Assembly (NCBI GenBank): GCA_036172665.1
Contig: CM069870.1
Span: 56,172,212 to 56,236,211 of the forward strand
Reading direction: 5' to 3'
From: Prosopocoilus inquinatus
Taxonomy: Eukaryota > Arthropoda > Insecta > Coleoptera > Lucanidae
DNA length: 64,000 nucleotides
Part shown: one piece after another, positions 1 through 12,759 of the stretch
Numbering within the stretch: position 1 is the first letter of the stretch
How the letters are laid out: the number at the start of each line of letters is the position of its first letter
The notes under the pieces: model-generated
What the model was told of the DNA's origin: nothing
What the model saw: only the letters and a program-made list of their open reading frames with translations
The model's database searches: none
Made by a program: the position numbers and the translations under genes

Positions 1-870
1 CTCGATGTACGATAAATTCACCCATAGTGCCTTTGTTGGCCATGCATCAGTGCAGATGAAAGTTGTTCCTAGATCAGCAGGTTTGTCCGAGGGTGTCTGT
101 CTGTCCGGGTGAATTACTGCGGCCGCGCCTACCGATAAGATGCTTTAATTAAAATGCTGTCTCAGCCAGGATTGATGCGACTTTGAGGTGCAACATTTCG
201 CTACAAACATTAACTTGGGCCGTTTTCCTTTGTTTTGTCTGCCGAACATCGTCTGTGCTTTCGTTCTTGTAATTGGAAACAATCATGATAACAAGCCCTA
301 CTTTCAACTTGTAAAGGGTTTTGTCAGATATGAGAACAGAAATATTTTTCTTTGTACAGGGATACATCACATTTATTCACAATCAACAGGTATCAAAGTC
401 TATAAATGTTTCCATAAACAAAACGCCCAAAATAGTAAAAAATGATAAGTTAGTTTTGTAACTTATGAACATGTACTAAATGAACGGCCTGTATATTTAG
501 CGTTTGAAAGTATGTGAATGTCGGCTTAATTAATCACATCCGCCGGGCAGTGATTTGCATTGTTCTGATTTACTTTTGCTTCGGTAAAAACACAATTTGA
601 AGTTCCTCAAATTTTTCATTTATAATGTTTGATTCTCTTTTCACTTTAATTCGATTAATTGTCTCGCACATGAAGCAATTGCAAATATGTAAAACACTGT
701 GGTAATATACGCGTTCAACTAAAATAATCTTAAAGGTCCGCGGTTGGCATCAAGAGCAAATTATTCACACAGATTGACACAGACACCAACACGAACAGGA
801 CTGGACCGATAAAATTATTATTGTATTGCTACTTATATTATAAAAAAAATTGAAATTCAACGTATGCACT
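1..870. other. Unique AT-rich DNA, no gene seen
   Basis: No coding region, RNA gene or recognisable mobile element. Open frames here are short and overlap on both strands without family motifs. A NotI-like GCGGCCGC lies near base 119. Confidence 0.4.
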
Positions 871-879
871 ATGCAATCT

Positions 880-1146
880 TTCGTCAGAGAGTTGTAAACA
901 AGAACATTTTACAGTTTCAGTTCAAGATAAATATTCGGGTTTTGCATTTTTCTTTCTCGAGAGTCCATTGCTGCTGTGACACAGTCAGCTATTCCAGTAA
1001 CCACCAACAAGTTTATGTGTGAATTCATTTTATCTCGAAAACTATACAAGCTAGACCCCCCCCCATGTCTATATTTATTTGCTTTGTTTCTTCTAGTACT
1101 ATCTGTGGTTAATGGGTCGGTCACTTATTTTGAATCATTGTGTATT
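880..1146 (+). repeat. Decayed MITE copy, same family as 14484-14931
   Basis: The right end has a GGTCGGTCACTTATTTTGAAT terminus close to base 1145, and a run of Cs preceded by TAGA lies about 80 bases inside. The copy near 14.9 kb has the same two landmarks in the same order and orientation. The left end is too diverged to place, so the start is approximate. No coding capacity. Superfamily unknown. Confidence 0.4.
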
Positions 1147-2471
1147 TAGACACTTTATGACAGAATACATGCACTACATGAACCGGAAATGTTATTAAAT
1201 TAAATTGAAAAATTAAGTGTTGATTAACAGAGTACAATTATTTGATACAGACGAGTGTTCTTTCATGGTTTGAACTTTACATTGGTTTACTAGAAAATGG
1301 TAGAACTCACCATCACATAAAAAATTCTAAATGTTCTTTTGAACGTTCGAAATGTTCTTTTGGTGGTATTTATTAAAACTATCGAATTCTTAAGATGTAG
1401 TAATTTATTATTGATTTTAAAAATTGTGATTTTGTCTAGTTTTTTTTTTTTAATTGCTGCTGTAAATGTATATGCCGGAAACGATTTAAACAATTACAGA
1501 AAATGATATACGTTACAAGCTTCCTTTCAAGAATAATAAATAGTTTCATTTGATTTTCATGTTACACCTCTTTGAAGGAGACCGAACTTCATTTTGGCAG
1601 GCCCGTCAAATCAGTAGGAAAAAATGATCCTCAAAGGGGTTTATCAAACTGAGCTATATTACAGAAATTTCTTACTCACTTTTAAGATGAAAATCTACAG
1701 CAATGAAAATTACAGAACGTGTGAAATCTAGTAAAGTTGGAGGCGGATGGTGTGTTAAAAAATTGACAGGCATAATGACAAGCACATGCAAATTATTCTT
1801 GTGTTATTGTTTGGATAGGTATGTAATTCCTCAGGCCGGTGCGGAAGTAGTACTCTCCAAACAATATAAGAAATTGGAACAAAATAATTCTGCAGTAGTT
1901 TGATGATTACACGGTGTAACAGTGAAAATATACTTTTGATGTGATGTAGTGCAATTTCTAAACCTGGTCGACTAAAACACTTTAGTATACAAAAAATGTG
2001 CTAAACACCCAAAAAAACTGATATTATGGTCAAAAACCCATTATCCGTTACATGCAGGAACTTAAACCATTATAAATTAATTTATCTTTTACCGACTTTT
2101 GATTACGATGCTGCGTTCAAAAGAGGAATAATGTACCTTTACAACGTTATATAAAAATTGGAAATTCATTTAAAATTAGCAGAGTTCCACACGTAAATAC
2201 TTCAAATTTTCACGGTTTTTTTTTTTTACTATTTACCGACCATACGATAAATTTTCCGCCATTTAATTTTTTGTTATTACTTTTTTTCTAAAGGAAGCAC
2301 AATTGTGCATTCAACGAACCCAAGATCACTTTCACTTTTATATAACTTCTGGTTATGCCGGAAGTGTCCATTAACTTTCTTATTTTAAATAGAATAAATA
2401 AATAAAGAAAAATATATAAAGTAAAAATTGTTAAGGCTTCCCTACACTTAAATATAATGGTTTTTGAGGTA
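1147..2471. other. Unique AT-rich DNA, no gene seen
   Basis: Nothing recognised apart from short homopolymer T tracts. Bases 2464-2471 are the left 8-bp target duplication of the hAT-type MITE that follows. Confidence 0.4.
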
Positions 2472-2660
2472 CAGGGCCATAGCCAGACTAAATATTCAAG
2501 AGAGGCTTGCTGTAGTACAGGGCAGGCTCTATAGTCTTTATTTCCATGCTTTTACATATTTTTAAAATATTTTCATGTCAGGTTGTGTCATCGTAAGGCA
2601 GGCTTAAAACTTTCCAGGGTGGGCTCAACCTCCATTGGCGCCCCTCTAGCTACGGCTCTG
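2472..2660. mobile_element. hAT-type MITE with 8-bp target-site duplication
   Basis: A 189-bp non-coding element. Its left terminus CAGGGCCATAGCCAGA and its right terminus, read on the minus strand as CAGAGCCGTAGCTAGA, are imperfect inverted repeats starting CAG. It is flanked by TTGAGGTA (2464-2471) and TTGAGATA (2661-2668), which match at 7 of 8 positions. An 8-bp duplication and CAG termini are the hAT signature. It has no transposase, so a hAT enzyme elsewhere must have moved it. The interior is GC-richer than its surroundings. Confidence 0.75.
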
Positions 2661-2668
2661 TTGAGATA

Positions 2669-5600
2669 TCTTAAATTTTCTTTAAAAACATTTTAGTAAA
2701 ACAAAAATAAAATAAAATGATAAATGTTAAATGTTCACCTTTAACGACATACTCATTGTGAAAGGCAAATTGTAACAGCAGTTTGTATGACAGTAAGGAG
2801 TGATTTTGAATCAAACCCGGCAAAAACAAAGATTGTAACATTGTTGTGGAGCGGGAATACACGTCTCTTGAGTTAGTTGATGTAAAGTAAAAGCATATAA
2901 ACCTTAAAAGAGCGATCTCGTGTATCCCTACTATTCGATGGTAAGAACGAATCCATTAATAAACATGTGTGATCTCACAGAAGTTACAGAAAAGTTACGT
3001 GTGTCTTTGGTTGTTGTGATGTGATTAGCGCGCAACTAATATTAGGAAGATGCTCGTCATATTCCCCTATCATGCCTGATTTAAAGCTAGCCGCTGTATT
3101 TGAGTGATTTTCGAGATATTTTTGGATAAATTCTTGTATCTATTAACTCTACTTGAGTCTATTATCTATTGCATTTTGACTAGCGCAAAAATGAACATCT
3201 TATTCTAATAAAACAAAGTAACAGCTATAAGTGCTCTCCTTGAAGCGACTGATTTTCTTGGCAATTCCAGGCCCTGGTAAACTATGCCATATTCAACTTT
3301 TCTGTTGCCTTTTAAAAGTAAATATTTTTGAATTTCATACCGAAAATTCAATGTAAAATAAAATTAGTGCAATTTTGCAACGTAATGGAGAGGAAAGGGG
3401 ACTACTCGGCGTAAAATATATAGCTACTTCCTTGTTTTTAACACATATACTCCAATTTGTTTCCTTTGTTCTTACGCAAACTATTGTTTCACGTATTTAA
3501 TTAAAACTAAATATCTCGATCAAATGTAAACCAATTTTAATGATCTCGAGTGCGTTTAATGCAAAACTGTAGTCGCTTTTAGATAAAAGTTAAAAGGAAA
3601 ATTCTGTAGAGAAAACTTTTTAATAAATTGTCGATGAATATGGAAAAATATGGAAAAATGGTAAACACTTTTAAAATTTATATGTGGAACTCTGCCATTT
3701 TTTAACCAATTTTTATTTTTATATACCGTTGGAAAGGTACATTTTTTTCTCTTTTCAACCCAATGTTACAATCAAAAATCAGTGAAAGAAGTTATAATTT
3801 TTTAAGTAAGTGCAGGTACCGAAAACTAGTTTTTTGACTCTAGCATCAGTTTTTTTAGGGTGTGTAGAGTTTTTCCTATATACCACAACTTACTACTTGA
3901 CCAACTCTACAACTTGCAGTATATGGCATAAAAAGTATATCCAGATTTTTTTTCTTTTGTATCACAGTGTTATCAAACCACCACAGACAAAGTAAAGTTC
4001 AGTTTTTCCACGACAGTGTACAGTGTAACTTTAAGCTTCGCTTTATACCCGTGGTAACAATTGTAAGAATAATTGTTTCCAAAGGAATGAAACGCTAAAA
4101 AGAGGCAGAGTTACACCGAAGTCATTTTTAACTAATCCTTAATTAAACATAGAATTTTCTATGCTTTAATCTATGTTGCTTCAAGTGGACATTGGAATTA
4201 AACCCCGATTGAAAAACTGGTCGTTAAACAAATAATTACTTATCAACGTACAGACATGGCAACAACGCAATGTGATCGTATGTCCTCACTCAATTATGTT
4301 TCGTTATCTTGGTAAAATACACTGACAAAAAGGGTCATTTTCCTTTAAAAGCCGACTCAACATACTAATTCGACTGTTTTCAGCAAAATTAAGAGTTTAG
4401 AATGGTTATTCTTATGTGTATCACTGAGAAAAATCATTTTCGTACTGTTAACTTTGCAGGTCAGTACGCCGAGTCGTTTTTCAATAAGAATCCAAATAAA
4501 AAGTTCATACAATTTTTTCAGTATAGTTATCGTATACGAAATTTTTACGTAATGGCTTATTCATATGACTTACTTAAATTTTTTCTTTATTTTCATTTTA
4601 TTTGATTGAAATTTACATAATCCGAATACAAATTTACATTTATTAATAATACTTATCTTCTTACAAGGAACGTTTTATAATGGCATAAAATCAATGTAAT
4701 TTTATATACGTAAGTTCTGTTATTTAAGAATACTTCCTCGTAAGAACGAATTCTTTTTTTTTGTTCGTTTGAAAAACAAGAAAAAGGACAAAATTGAATT
4801 CGCAAAAATTCGCAGGACTTTAATGGCAGGAATCTCATTAGAGGGACGCCAGTGTGAAGATCAGTCTGGGAATCGCGGCGAAGATGAACGATGGCTGCGG
4901 TGAATTAAGAATCTGTCAACAGCATCCTGATGAAATCATTGTCTAAGGGCACGAGAAAATGAGATATGAATGAACAAAATCTGCAAATAAAAGAGCTGTC
5001 AATTTCCCAAGATTTTTCATCATGCACCATCTGAGCATTGATGTTTCTATAATGAACAAAAACTGGTAATGATGAAGGACGTTCCTCCGCGATAAGACTT
5101 GATTAACTGCGAACGGCTCGGTCTGAAAAACTTAAATAAATTTTTATCGTTTTTGTTCAAGTACGATAATAGTATTAATATTAAATACGTGATGGGTTTA
5201 GTGCGTCAGAGAATTTAAATAAATCGGCGGTGCTTGTTTTTTAAGCTTGTAGGTCGAGGTAAACGACACTAATAATTAATATCTAAATCCAACCTGATTT
5301 TTTTAAATAAAAGCCGCCAAACTGACTCGAGTAAATCAGTCAGCTGTGCGTAAATACGCGTATAAATCAAGTAAGGTGGCACATATATTGGGCTGGGAGT
5401 GTCACTTAAAACCCGCATTACGAGGTCTATTCCTGGGTGTTGTAGCTCATCTCCTCGTCACCTGTTCACATGTGGACACTCGCCGACATATCACACAGCT
5501 TCAAGAGGAGACGTCTGTCTCAACAAATGTTTTGTCGCATCAAATAAATGTTTTTATTATTTATTGTTGGCGAAAGATGTTTCGTGTTATTTCATTTTTA

Positions 5601-6700
5601 GAACTATTTTAGAACAATACCCGAAAGTTAAATTTACTCACTAAGCAGGATCGCTCTAAACTAACTTTACAAATTGAATCAATTATAGGTGTATACTTTC
5701 AGTTAAACATAGGCTGTTCCTAAATTTCGTGGATATGGCTTAACCACAGATTCCTGACCTCAAAGTAAGATGATTTAACCAAACTTATCTACCTACGTAT
5801 ATCCAAAACTGCTTCGGTAAGTCGGTATTCTTCTTCAAAATTCTTGAACCGATTTGAATGATTTTTGATATGAAGTCCTACAAGAAGGTAAGTCACATTT
5901 GCAGGTGGTTTTAGTTATTTGCAGTGAACCGCTAGCGTGAAAAACAGGATTGCCACGACACATATTTATTATAACTTTTTAAGGTTAGGAAGATAACTTT
6001 AATTAATAAATTTTTAGAAAGACACACTAAATAGGAACAGTTTTCGTGTCTTTGTAACTTTTGATATTTCTTACGGTTTAGTCACAAAATAAGAAAATCT
6101 AACTGACTACAGAATTTCTTATTGAAAATAAGTATACTTTACTGCCTTTTAACCGCTGGATTTTTTTTATTTTCAGAAAAAGTCAGTTAATTAGTAGACT
6201 TCTTTCGCAAGTTAAATACATACACTTTGTTTAAATCAGGTTCACTAGACACCGGCAAACGCCGTTATTGTTTACAAATTGCAAATGGTAAAGCACAATA
6301 ATTTGATTTTAATTCTCGATGACGAGAGTTCATTAATGGATAGACTTCCACCTTTGTAAACTCCATTCTTTTCTTTTCAAGAACTGACACACTTTCTCTT
6401 TAAGCTGTACTGTAAAAAATAGGTCCAATATAATGAAGAATAACAATGATAAATAAATAATTTATCAACGCGGAGATTAAATTCTCTCTCATTCTCTTAC
6501 TCATAAAATTCGCATAAAATCATATCGTTTATGTTTGTTTTAATCATGGCTTTAGTTAGAGGCGACTCTAATCATAAGATGAGAATACGGCCTAATGAGT
6601 CAGTTCGGAAGATTCATGACAGAAAAAAGTCAAAAGCAGTCAAATAAACCGCTTTCTTTAGAAAGGGATTTAGTTTCCTTGACTGGTAAACTATTTTTTT
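2669..6700. other. Unique AT-rich DNA, no gene seen
   Basis: About 4 kb with no recognisable gene or repeat. Two overlapping plus-strand frames near 5346-5644 code for unfamiliar sequence in two different frames and look like chance. A slightly GC-richer patch lies at 4845-4940. Confidence 0.35.
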
Positions 6701-6714
6701 CGTCATGAATCTTC

Positions 6715-6895
6715 CAAACCGTTTTTGGACCTGTGTATGTATACGTAAGAAATGAATCATGATTTCCATTGTGGATTCAAAGGAGGTTGATTTTTGAAAT
6801 GCCTTTGACAGATTTATTTCTTGCAATTTCGCACTGGTATGGCCTTAGTGAATACGCTCCTAACGGGTCGGACACTTATTCTGAATCACCCTGTA
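6715..6895 (-). repeat. MITE copy, inverse orientation to 14484-14931
   Basis: On the minus strand this starts TACAGGGTGATTCAGAATAA and runs through GTCCGACCCGTTAGG. It then follows the first ~190 bp of the 14.5 kb copy closely, including shared words such as GCAAGAAATAAATCT and TTTCTTACGTATAC. The far end is lost or too diverged. No coding capacity. It identifies a repeated family, but its superfamily is unknown. Confidence 0.6.
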
Positions 6896-8247
6896 TATAG
6901 GTAAGGCAAAATGGAAAAAGAATTTAGCCAGAAAAAGTTTAATTGATTGTCATTCGTAAATGAGAGTTCATAATTACAGCTACCCAGCAAAAGTTTTAGT
7001 ATTCCACTTTTTCTTGGCGGTGACAGTACTGAACTTAAACTCGTTCTTATATTTTATGTAAAACAAATTAACTTAGACTCATCTTTAAATTTATTAATAT
7101 TTGTTACAAATCGGATTCCATGCCAAATTCTGTTTTATTTACTGCTTCTACTTTTATTACATTTTTCAAACTCGTTTTCTCAGTCCTCAGTTAGTTGCGC
7201 TAACTAAGGTACAGCAATACAGTGACAGATGTCAAATGAAATTCGGTTTTGGCAATAGCATTCAATCAATCGAGTTTTAAACATATCTTTGGTGAAAGGA
7301 ATGTGAAATTCCATTTATATTTTTTTAATTTATTTTTAATTTATCCAAAATTTCCACAGCTTTAATAAGCGTAGCTTACGTGTGTGACCTTAATTATATG
7401 GATCTAATGATATGCAAATTAGGCAAAGCTGAGATGTATTAGGAGGTTGCCTCGATCAAGAGGGGAGGGTATGAGATGGTTACCCGTTAGGTTACGTCAC
7501 GTGACAAAAATCATTGAGCATATTCACCGGGTTCTTTAAATGATCGACAGGACCACAGACTTGATTCTATTTTTAATGAATAGATTACTCTTTACGAGGT
7601 AAATAAAGACTAAATCTATTTACTTCACTGTGCAAGATAAAACTTTCGTGTGATGCCACCAGTAAGGCCCGTATGACACGGTGACAATTCTTGTATCAAA
7701 TTTACGAAAATCTGGCAGAGTAACCTCTCTCTGTCATTTGGTAACAAATTTTTAATTTTTTTTTTTTTTTAATTCATCGTGCCATATGGATCTAACGGGT
7801 GAAAATTGAAACTATTTCCAGATTTAATAAGACCGAGAAAACCTGCTGGACGCAATATAAGTTTCACAAGCTCTGTGATATGATGATGATATAATAATAA
7901 TAATAATAATAATATTGGCTTTATTTGGTTACTATGCAATACAACATGAAGAAACAAAAATAGAAACAACTCAACTAAATACATACATAACCAAATCACA
8001 AGGTGAGATTCAGATGGCGTTAATGCCTCTGCTTTTAAATCTAACCTTGAAAAATAAGGATAAAACATAAAAATTTAATTGCTTAAACCTAATTTAATGA
8101 CTAACTAAAGTTTACTATGAGTGCCTTTTGTCTACTATGCCGTCCAAAATTTATGAAATGGAGCGAATGAAATTTGTGAAACTACTCGAATAGAAAAATA
8201 TAAAAATATGTAATATATAAGTAAGTGTTGCAAACTAATCCTAAGAG

Positions 8248-8910
8248 TCAATATTTGGCGTCAATGTGAATGTATTGCGTTGCAAAAAGTTCATTGAAAT
8301 ATGTGTTTCTAAACATTTTACTTGGTATGTGTCTATATCTATGAAGTATATTATAAGATTTATAGATGTGATAAGAGAATGACCGCTGAAAAAGAGAGGT
8401 CCTGTGTTTTTGAAGAGAAATAAATGTATTACGTCTTGTTGACAAGTTATGAACATCATATCTAAATTTTATTTTATCATATAAGTAAGTAGGTTTACTG
8501 GTTTTTAAAATTTTGTGATATATGTACAGTGTCTGCAGTTCCCTGCGGTTCTCCATTGAAAGCCAGCCAATGCGTTTTAATTTAAATGAAATCCTGTCGT
8601 ATTTACGAATACCGTCATATTTTAAGCAGGCGTTTTGAATCTTTTGTATGCGTTTAGCAGTGAACTTATCTATTGATGGATGGTAAATTGGTACACAAAC
8701 ATTAAATTGTGAGAGTACGTATGTTTCACATAAGTACTTTTTCATTTCAACCGATAAATATGATCTTAACGAGTAGAGCTTTTTTAATTGCATATAAGCA
8801 TTTCTTATGTAACCCATTATTTGAATTTTGTAACGAAAACTGTTATCTAATACGAGACCCAGACTTTTTGCTTTATTAACAACAGGAACCTTAATACCAT
8901 TAATCTTCAC
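8248..8910 (-). pseudogene. LINE ORF2 fragment: region C-terminal to reverse transcriptase
   Basis: A 220-residue frame continuing the protein downstream of the RT core. It holds basic, Tyr-rich sequence with the layout seen after the RT in CR1/L2-type LINE proteins (thumb and C-terminal region, then a stretch like RIGWLSMENRREL). It is separated from the RT frame by a frameshift and stop between 8910 and 8937. The stop at 8248 is probably the genuine end of the protein, since only the 3' region and microsatellite follow. No catalytic motif is expected in this part. Confidence 0.65.
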
Positions 8911-8936
8911 ATTAATTTGGCTGACTAAGTTAGCAT

Positions 8937-9710
8937 CTACAGTTTTGTTACCAGGACTGCGGATTTTTCCGGATTAATTTTTAAAAGATGTTGGGATGAC
9001 AGTTTGTATATAGTGTTTAAGTCGGAATTAATTTGAGAGATAGAATTCTTTAAATCTTGAATCCTAAAAGAATGATATAATTGGGTGTCATCTGCGTACA
9101 TATGCACTTTGCAAAACTGGACGTGGCTTAGAAAATTAGACGTATAAATGGAAAATAATAAGGGTCCTAAAACAGAACCTTGAGGGACACCGCATATTAA
9201 CGGGAGACTTTCAGATTTTACGTTATTAATAACAACAGACTGACTTCGGTTTCGCATGTAATTATTCAGTAATGAGAGTGAATTTGAACCCAGACCTATG
9301 AACTTAAGAATAGACAACAGAATGTTGTGGTCAACAGTATCAAATGCTTTACTGTAATCAAGCAACGTTAAAATAGTAACATCTCCTTTGTCTCGAGCAG
9401 TTAGAATATCGTCAGTAATCCGGATCAACGCGGAAGTGCAACTATGACCCACTCTAAAACCTGACTGAACTGAAGGGAGAATATTGTTCTCTGAAACGTA
9501 ATCGCTCAACTGACAATAAATTAATTTTTCAAAAATTTTTGACATAACCGGTAGGACACTTATGGGTCGAATATCTTTGAATTCAACAGGCTGCCCAATT
9601 TTCGGTAACGGTTTGACAAAAGCAAGCTTCCAACATGAGGGTATAACATTACAGCTAATGCACGTATTTATGCACGTATTGATAATATGAGTTAAATAGT
9701 AGTACAACAC
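8937..9710 (-). pseudogene. LINE reverse transcriptase core (ORF2 fragment)
   Basis: A 257-residue frame with the ordered motifs of a non-LTR RT: RPISVLP near residues 48-54, DYSKAFDTVDH at 118-128 with the first catalytic Asp, GVPQGSVLGP at 174-183, and YADDTQLY at 205-212 with the catalytic Asp pair. The YADDTQLY form is typical of L2/CR1-like lineages. The enzyme would copy element RNA into the target site in the nucleus. It overlaps the end of the upstream frame and is cut from its C-terminal part by a frameshift, so no full ORF2 can be made. Catalytic residues are intact, which suggests moderate age. Confidence 0.85.
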
Positions 9711-10171
9711 ATTTTAAGCATTATGATATTAATTTCATCGTAGCCGGTTGCAAAGGACTTAATCCCATTCATTACACGTATAACATCGCAGACATTTACC
9801 ACTTTGAACTCAAAATCGTTATTATTTAGTACTGTAGAGTATACATTTGTATCAATAGCAGGACCATTATTAACAAGATTCTGTACACTGTTAATAAAGA
9901 ATTCGTTAATGACATTTACGTTAGCTAGATGATCAGGGACGTCTTTATTTTTGAATTTTCCTAAATTTAAACAATTTATACTATTCCAGAACAGTTTATT
10001 ATTTTTACTTAAAGTTGGGACATAATTGAAATAAGCCTTTTTCTCTCTTTTAAAAGTTAACGTTGTAAGGTTCCGTAATGACTTGTAGTAGTTCCAGTGA
10101 GCAGGTATTAATGTACGCCTGAATTTAGCTTTAGCTTTATCCCTGAGATTTATCAACAATTTTAAATTCAT
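9692..10171 (-). pseudogene. LINE ORF2 fragment between endonuclease and RT
   Basis: A 159-residue frame in the position of the linker between endonuclease and RT. It contains RTLIPAHWNYYKSLRN and a WNSINCLN-type segment, as found upstream of the RT in Jockey/CR1-group proteins, and ends in an MNGIKSFATGYDEI-like lead into the RT. It overlaps the RT frame by about 20 bases in another frame, indicating a single-base indel. The upstream endonuclease is absent, so the true start is not in this copy. Confidence 0.7.
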
Positions 10172-10199
10172 ATCTGAGTAGCGCCACTGATCTGCAACG

Positions 10200-11910
10200 T
10201 TCGTACAAATTTACAAAAAGTTGGTAGCAAAATGGGATTACTTGTTTGCAAAGGATTAGGCAAATCTACTAGACTCGGGTGAAAGTTATTAGTATTCACA
10301 AATTGTTATTGCACTTGTTTTCGTTTATTAAATCGTCTGACAAAGCGACTTATTCTAATTATTAGATATTCGATTAGTGTTTTCTACCTCGACCGTAAGA
10401 GTTACCAAATCCAAACAAGCCAATTTTACAAATTAAGAATACTTATTACCATATTAGAACAAAAAATATATAAAATATATAAATTAAACTGAAGTATTTG
10501 AATACAGTTAGCTAAGAAAAATGAAACAGTGGCTTGTTAAACAAATTTAATATTCATTGCATAAACATACTCCAAATGTAGGAAACATTAGAATAAATCA
10601 ATCTATTTACCTAGGCAATACCACAAAATCTAACGTGAATTAGCATAATTATTTGTACCTTTGAAATACAAAACGTTTATTACCGTTTACTTTTTCTTAT
10701 ATCACAAAATGCTCACGCTGAAAATCAAAGGAATTCTGAAAGCTTCCGGTGGCATTTGTAATTCGTAATATATATTTAAAAATCCTGTAAGAACACCACT
10801 GTCTGTCAGGCATAACTCAGGAAACGGAAGCGTTCGAAAGCTTTCAGAATGTGACACAACAAGCTCCCTTTATACCCGCATGTTTATAATAACAAATGAA
10901 AAATAGCTTAATTTATTTCCCGCTTAATAGCTAATTATCCTCAATATATGCGATCACTAGTAGTGAAACTATCATATTTTACTCCCGCCATCCAAGCAAA
11001 AAAAAAAATCTAATCTCGCAATTGATGGGAAGCCATCGAGCGAACGCAGCACACGGCCGCTCGGTTTATTTTAATATTCGTGAAATCATTCTGGGCGTGG
11101 AAGTTCTCTGTCCGTCAGCGCGGCCGTAAATAAGTGTCTGTTGTTGAAGATCGGTTGCTGTGTCGGTCATAGATCCATCAGTTACCAGATCCATCTGTCA
11201 TTTAGGTCGTTAAGTCTGTCAGCGGATGGACCGGCATCTCATCATTTGTGTACTCGCTTTTTTGGATCTCTTGCGTCACACGGATTCTTTTTTCTTTATT
11301 GTTTACAATTATATCCGTAACTCAGTGGGAACCTAAGAACCGATACGTTTATGTTATTCTTGGATGTTACGAAGTTCTTCTATAAGGAAACAATTCATTC
11401 GATTCGATTCGAATCAAAATGAATAGGAATGTATAAACAAAGTATATAACAGTTGCGTTTGTCTTGCACAATGGATGCAATATGCTTTCTGGTTCCGGTA
11501 TATAAACCCTATAGATTATAGTATATTTGTTATCCCTTGACCAGTGCATACATTTTCGCACAATTTGCTTCACTGCAGCGCAACTTCTTCAATAAATATA
11601 TCAATATGATTTTTACTCATTGATATTGCAATATCAAGCAGAGGCACCTGATTGCACTAAAGCAAATTTAGCGAAAGTATACCGGTGCAGGATACCAAAT
11701 TCAATCTATTGTTCAAAATTAACATACCACTACAAAAAACGTCGATAGGTTCGTATTTTTGCAACCATTATTCAATAACAGTTTATCTTAATATAAAAGC
11801 TGAAAATTAGATAACATTACAACAATACAACGATTCATGTACACTTAAGATATTTAGCATTCACGAATTAAACTTTCAGAGATAAAAATTAAAAAAAAGA
11901 AACAAATTTT
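10200..11910. other. Unique DNA with a GC-richer island, no gene seen
   Basis: No gene or named repeat. A short inverted repeat ATTCTGAAAGCTT / AAGCTTTCAGAAT lies near 10732 and 10840. Bases 10990-11290 are visibly GC-richer and non-repetitive, with CGGCCGC-type words, and could be conserved regulatory DNA. That is only a guess from composition. Confidence 0.3.
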
Positions 11911-12051
11911 TTGAACACCATAAACAAAAAAAAACTGAATGCCATAAAAAATTAATAACGTGTGGCACCTCCTTAGATCTGATAATTGCCTGAATTCGCC
12001 TTGGTATCCTTATCTTATCTTATCAAATACTGAATAGTTTCTTTTGAAATG

Positions 12052-12752
12052 TTATTCCATTTTGCAAGAGCGTGCAAGACCTTTGGGAACAGATGCATGA
12101 CACCTCACTGCTTTTTTCAGAACATCCCTTAAATGCTCGATGGGGTTCAAGTCTGAATTGCAAGGTCGCCAATCTAATACTTGAATATTGATCTCATTTA
12201 AGTAATTCAACAGATCTCTTGCAACCTGCGGTCGAGCATTATGCTGCATTAAATTGAAGTCATTGCCTACAAATGATGGCGCAAAAGGCACGACGTACTC
12301 ATCATATTTTCTAGATAAAACTAAACAATCATTGACCTTTGTTGGTTGGGAACTAAGACTGTACGGGCGTCGAAACAGATTCCTCACCAGAACATTCTTG
12401 ACCTTCTACCAAATGGTTCCTTTGTAGAAATATTGCAAGCACCAAATCTTTTTCCAGGCCTGCGCCATACTCTTGCCCAACCATCTGGTGATTTTAAGCT
12501 CAGTTTATGTAAACAAGACTCGCTCAATTATCTATGGTTCATGCTCTTTCACAAATTAATAGCCATTCTGTGTCCTGTGGTGCGCAACGGTGTAATTGCA
12601 CGCTTTCTACTGACTAGCCCTGATTCTCTTAGTATTCTCCTAGCAGTTACAGTTGATATTTTAACATTTCTGAGTATTACAAATTCATTATTAAAGCGCC
12701 GAACTTCTACACCTCCTGTTTCATAAAACCTGTTGCTGAAGAAAAAGTTCAT
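12052..12752 (-). pseudogene. Decayed Tc1-like transposase
   Basis: A broken Tc1/mariner-superfamily transposase on the minus strand. The N-terminal piece (12549-12752) has helix-turn-helix-like sequence (TVTARRILRESGL). The middle, in another frame, contains RVWRRPGKRF, a strong Tc1 signature. The C-terminal piece (12052-12387) holds the second and third catalytic segments: QHNARPQVARDLL and NSDLNPIEHLRD. In active Tc1 enzymes the second reads DNARPH, so the Asp is His here and the following His is Gln. The Glu of the last motif remains. With several frameshifts it is certainly inactive. Terminal inverted repeats were not located. Confidence 0.8.
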
Positions 12753-12759
12753 CCTTTAA

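Larger units (their letters stand above)
7889..10190 (-). mobile_element. 5'-truncated LINE, CR1/Jockey group, with (TTA)n 3' end
   Basis: A non-LTR retrotransposon remnant on the minus strand. Three successive frames give a pre-RT segment, a reverse transcriptase core and a C-terminal region. After the last coding frame about 350 bp of 3' region follow, ending in a (TTA)n microsatellite near 7889-7915 (ATAATAATA on the plus strand). CR1/L2-type elements often end in such short repeats rather than poly(A). The endonuclease domain is missing, so the copy is 5'-truncated, as is common after incomplete target-primed reverse transcription. The 5' boundary is approximate. Confidence 0.8.

Noticed and set aside
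5346..5644. Two overlapping plus-strand frames of 81-88 codons
   Set aside because: They use different frames of the same DNA, with no motif, signal sequence or splice context that would favour either.
9410..9425. Minus-strand CTGACGA inside the LINE
   Set aside because: It is coding sequence of the RT region with no GAAA or stems at the right distances.
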